The notes under the pieces are model-generated. The model was not told the DNA's origin. It searched no databases and was given only the letters and a program-made list of their open reading frames with translations. 64,000 bases of DNA, from contig JALMLS010000590.1 of NCBI GenBank assembly GCA_038496445.1, positions 62,001 through 126,000 on the forward strand. Direction: 5' to 3'. The stretch is from Trichosphaerium sp. ATCC 40318. Taxonomy: Eukaryota; Discosea; Flabellinia; Trichosidae. Positions 63,583-64,000 of the stretch are shown here, one piece after another. The first letter of the stretch is position 1; each line of letters opens with the position of its first letter. The translations under genes and the position numbers were made by a program.

Positions 63583-64000
63583 ATTTGCCCTTATGGAGTA
63601 CAGTGTGATGTAAGAGAAAGTCACGTGATTGCTACTAATCGTAGGTACCTTTTGAAAAGCAGAGTAACGTTAAATTAAATTAGCACTGTTCAACAATTAG
63701 ATATGGGCGTTTAGCGTATAGCTGGTATACATAAAATCTGACTTCCTAAGCGTATGTTCGCCTATTACCAGAGGTTTCTAGAGTAGTGTATAATCAAACG
63801 CTCCAAGGGGTCCCCTTTTGCTTAAAAACACCAAAGCGAATATGTGCGCCTAATTAACGTCTCCTGATACCAAACAATACGAGGAGAGCGTAAAAACACC
63901 TAAAAACCTCAACAAGTAGCGCAAAAAAGTATTTCAATTAGAAGCGAATCCTTTGTGCTTAGTTTAGACCGTTTTGCGCGTTTTATAACTGGAATTCACC
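63583..64000. other. AT-rich end of window
   Basis: About 420 bp with no convincing reading frame. It contains CACGTGAT at 63622-63629 and several short A/T runs. Any gene here would lie mostly outside the window. Confidence 0.4.

Overview
The window is a gene-dense stretch of a eukaryotic nuclear genome. Genes are multi-exon, introns are mostly about 40-100 bp, start with GTACGT or GTGCGT more often than GTAAGT, and end in TAG or CAG. Intergenic gaps run from about 100 bp to 1.1 kb. The gene content suggests an early-diverging (zoosporic-type) fungus or a close relative. It has a Zn2Cys6 plus PAS regulator of the ERT1/AcuK type, which is a fungal hallmark. It also has genes that Dikarya generally lack: a CCDC22 homologue (CCC complex), an AP-4 sigma adaptin and an RNF213/mysterin-like giant AAA protein. 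The lineage is an inference from gene content, not a database result.

Layout. 1-4.2 kb: a membrane-anchored bZIP factor, a PP2C-like phosphatase (-) and a small coiled-coil protein (-). 4.3-8.7 kb: proteasomal ATPase Rpt1, a BAH-PEHE chromatin protein (-), an RmlC-type sugar epimerase and a small mitochondrial-type protein (-). 9.6-14.8 kb: a chromatin reader with SANT-like, PHD, PHD and EVE domains, then the Zn2Cys6-PAS factor. 14.9-25.8 kb: CCDC22, a RING-H2 protein, a secreted Cys-rich protein, an F-box protein, AP-4 sigma, an aquaporin and an ALKBH6-like dioxygenase (-). 26-36.3 kb: a calponin-homology/coiled-coil/SPR-repeat cytoskeletal-type protein, a type I membrane protein, and a large secreted or surface protein that joins a Reeler domain to a copper-oxygenase-like (LPMO-like) domain through an internal signal peptide. 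37-40.3 kb: a second membrane-anchored bZIP and a DUF1868 2H phosphoesterase. 41.4-61.3 kb: one giant RNF213-like gene with three Walker A motifs and no recognisable RING or RZ finger. 61.5-64 kb: a mucin-like antisense reading frame, a Cys-rich orphan and AT-rich DNA.

The genes are not an operon. Recurrent themes are regulated membrane transcription factors, chromatin reading, ubiquitin/proteasome functions, endosomal trafficking and surface proteins. No transposon, CRISPR array, rRNA or convincing tRNA was seen. Exon joins were made by eye from reading frame and GT-AG signals, so individual splice sites may be off.
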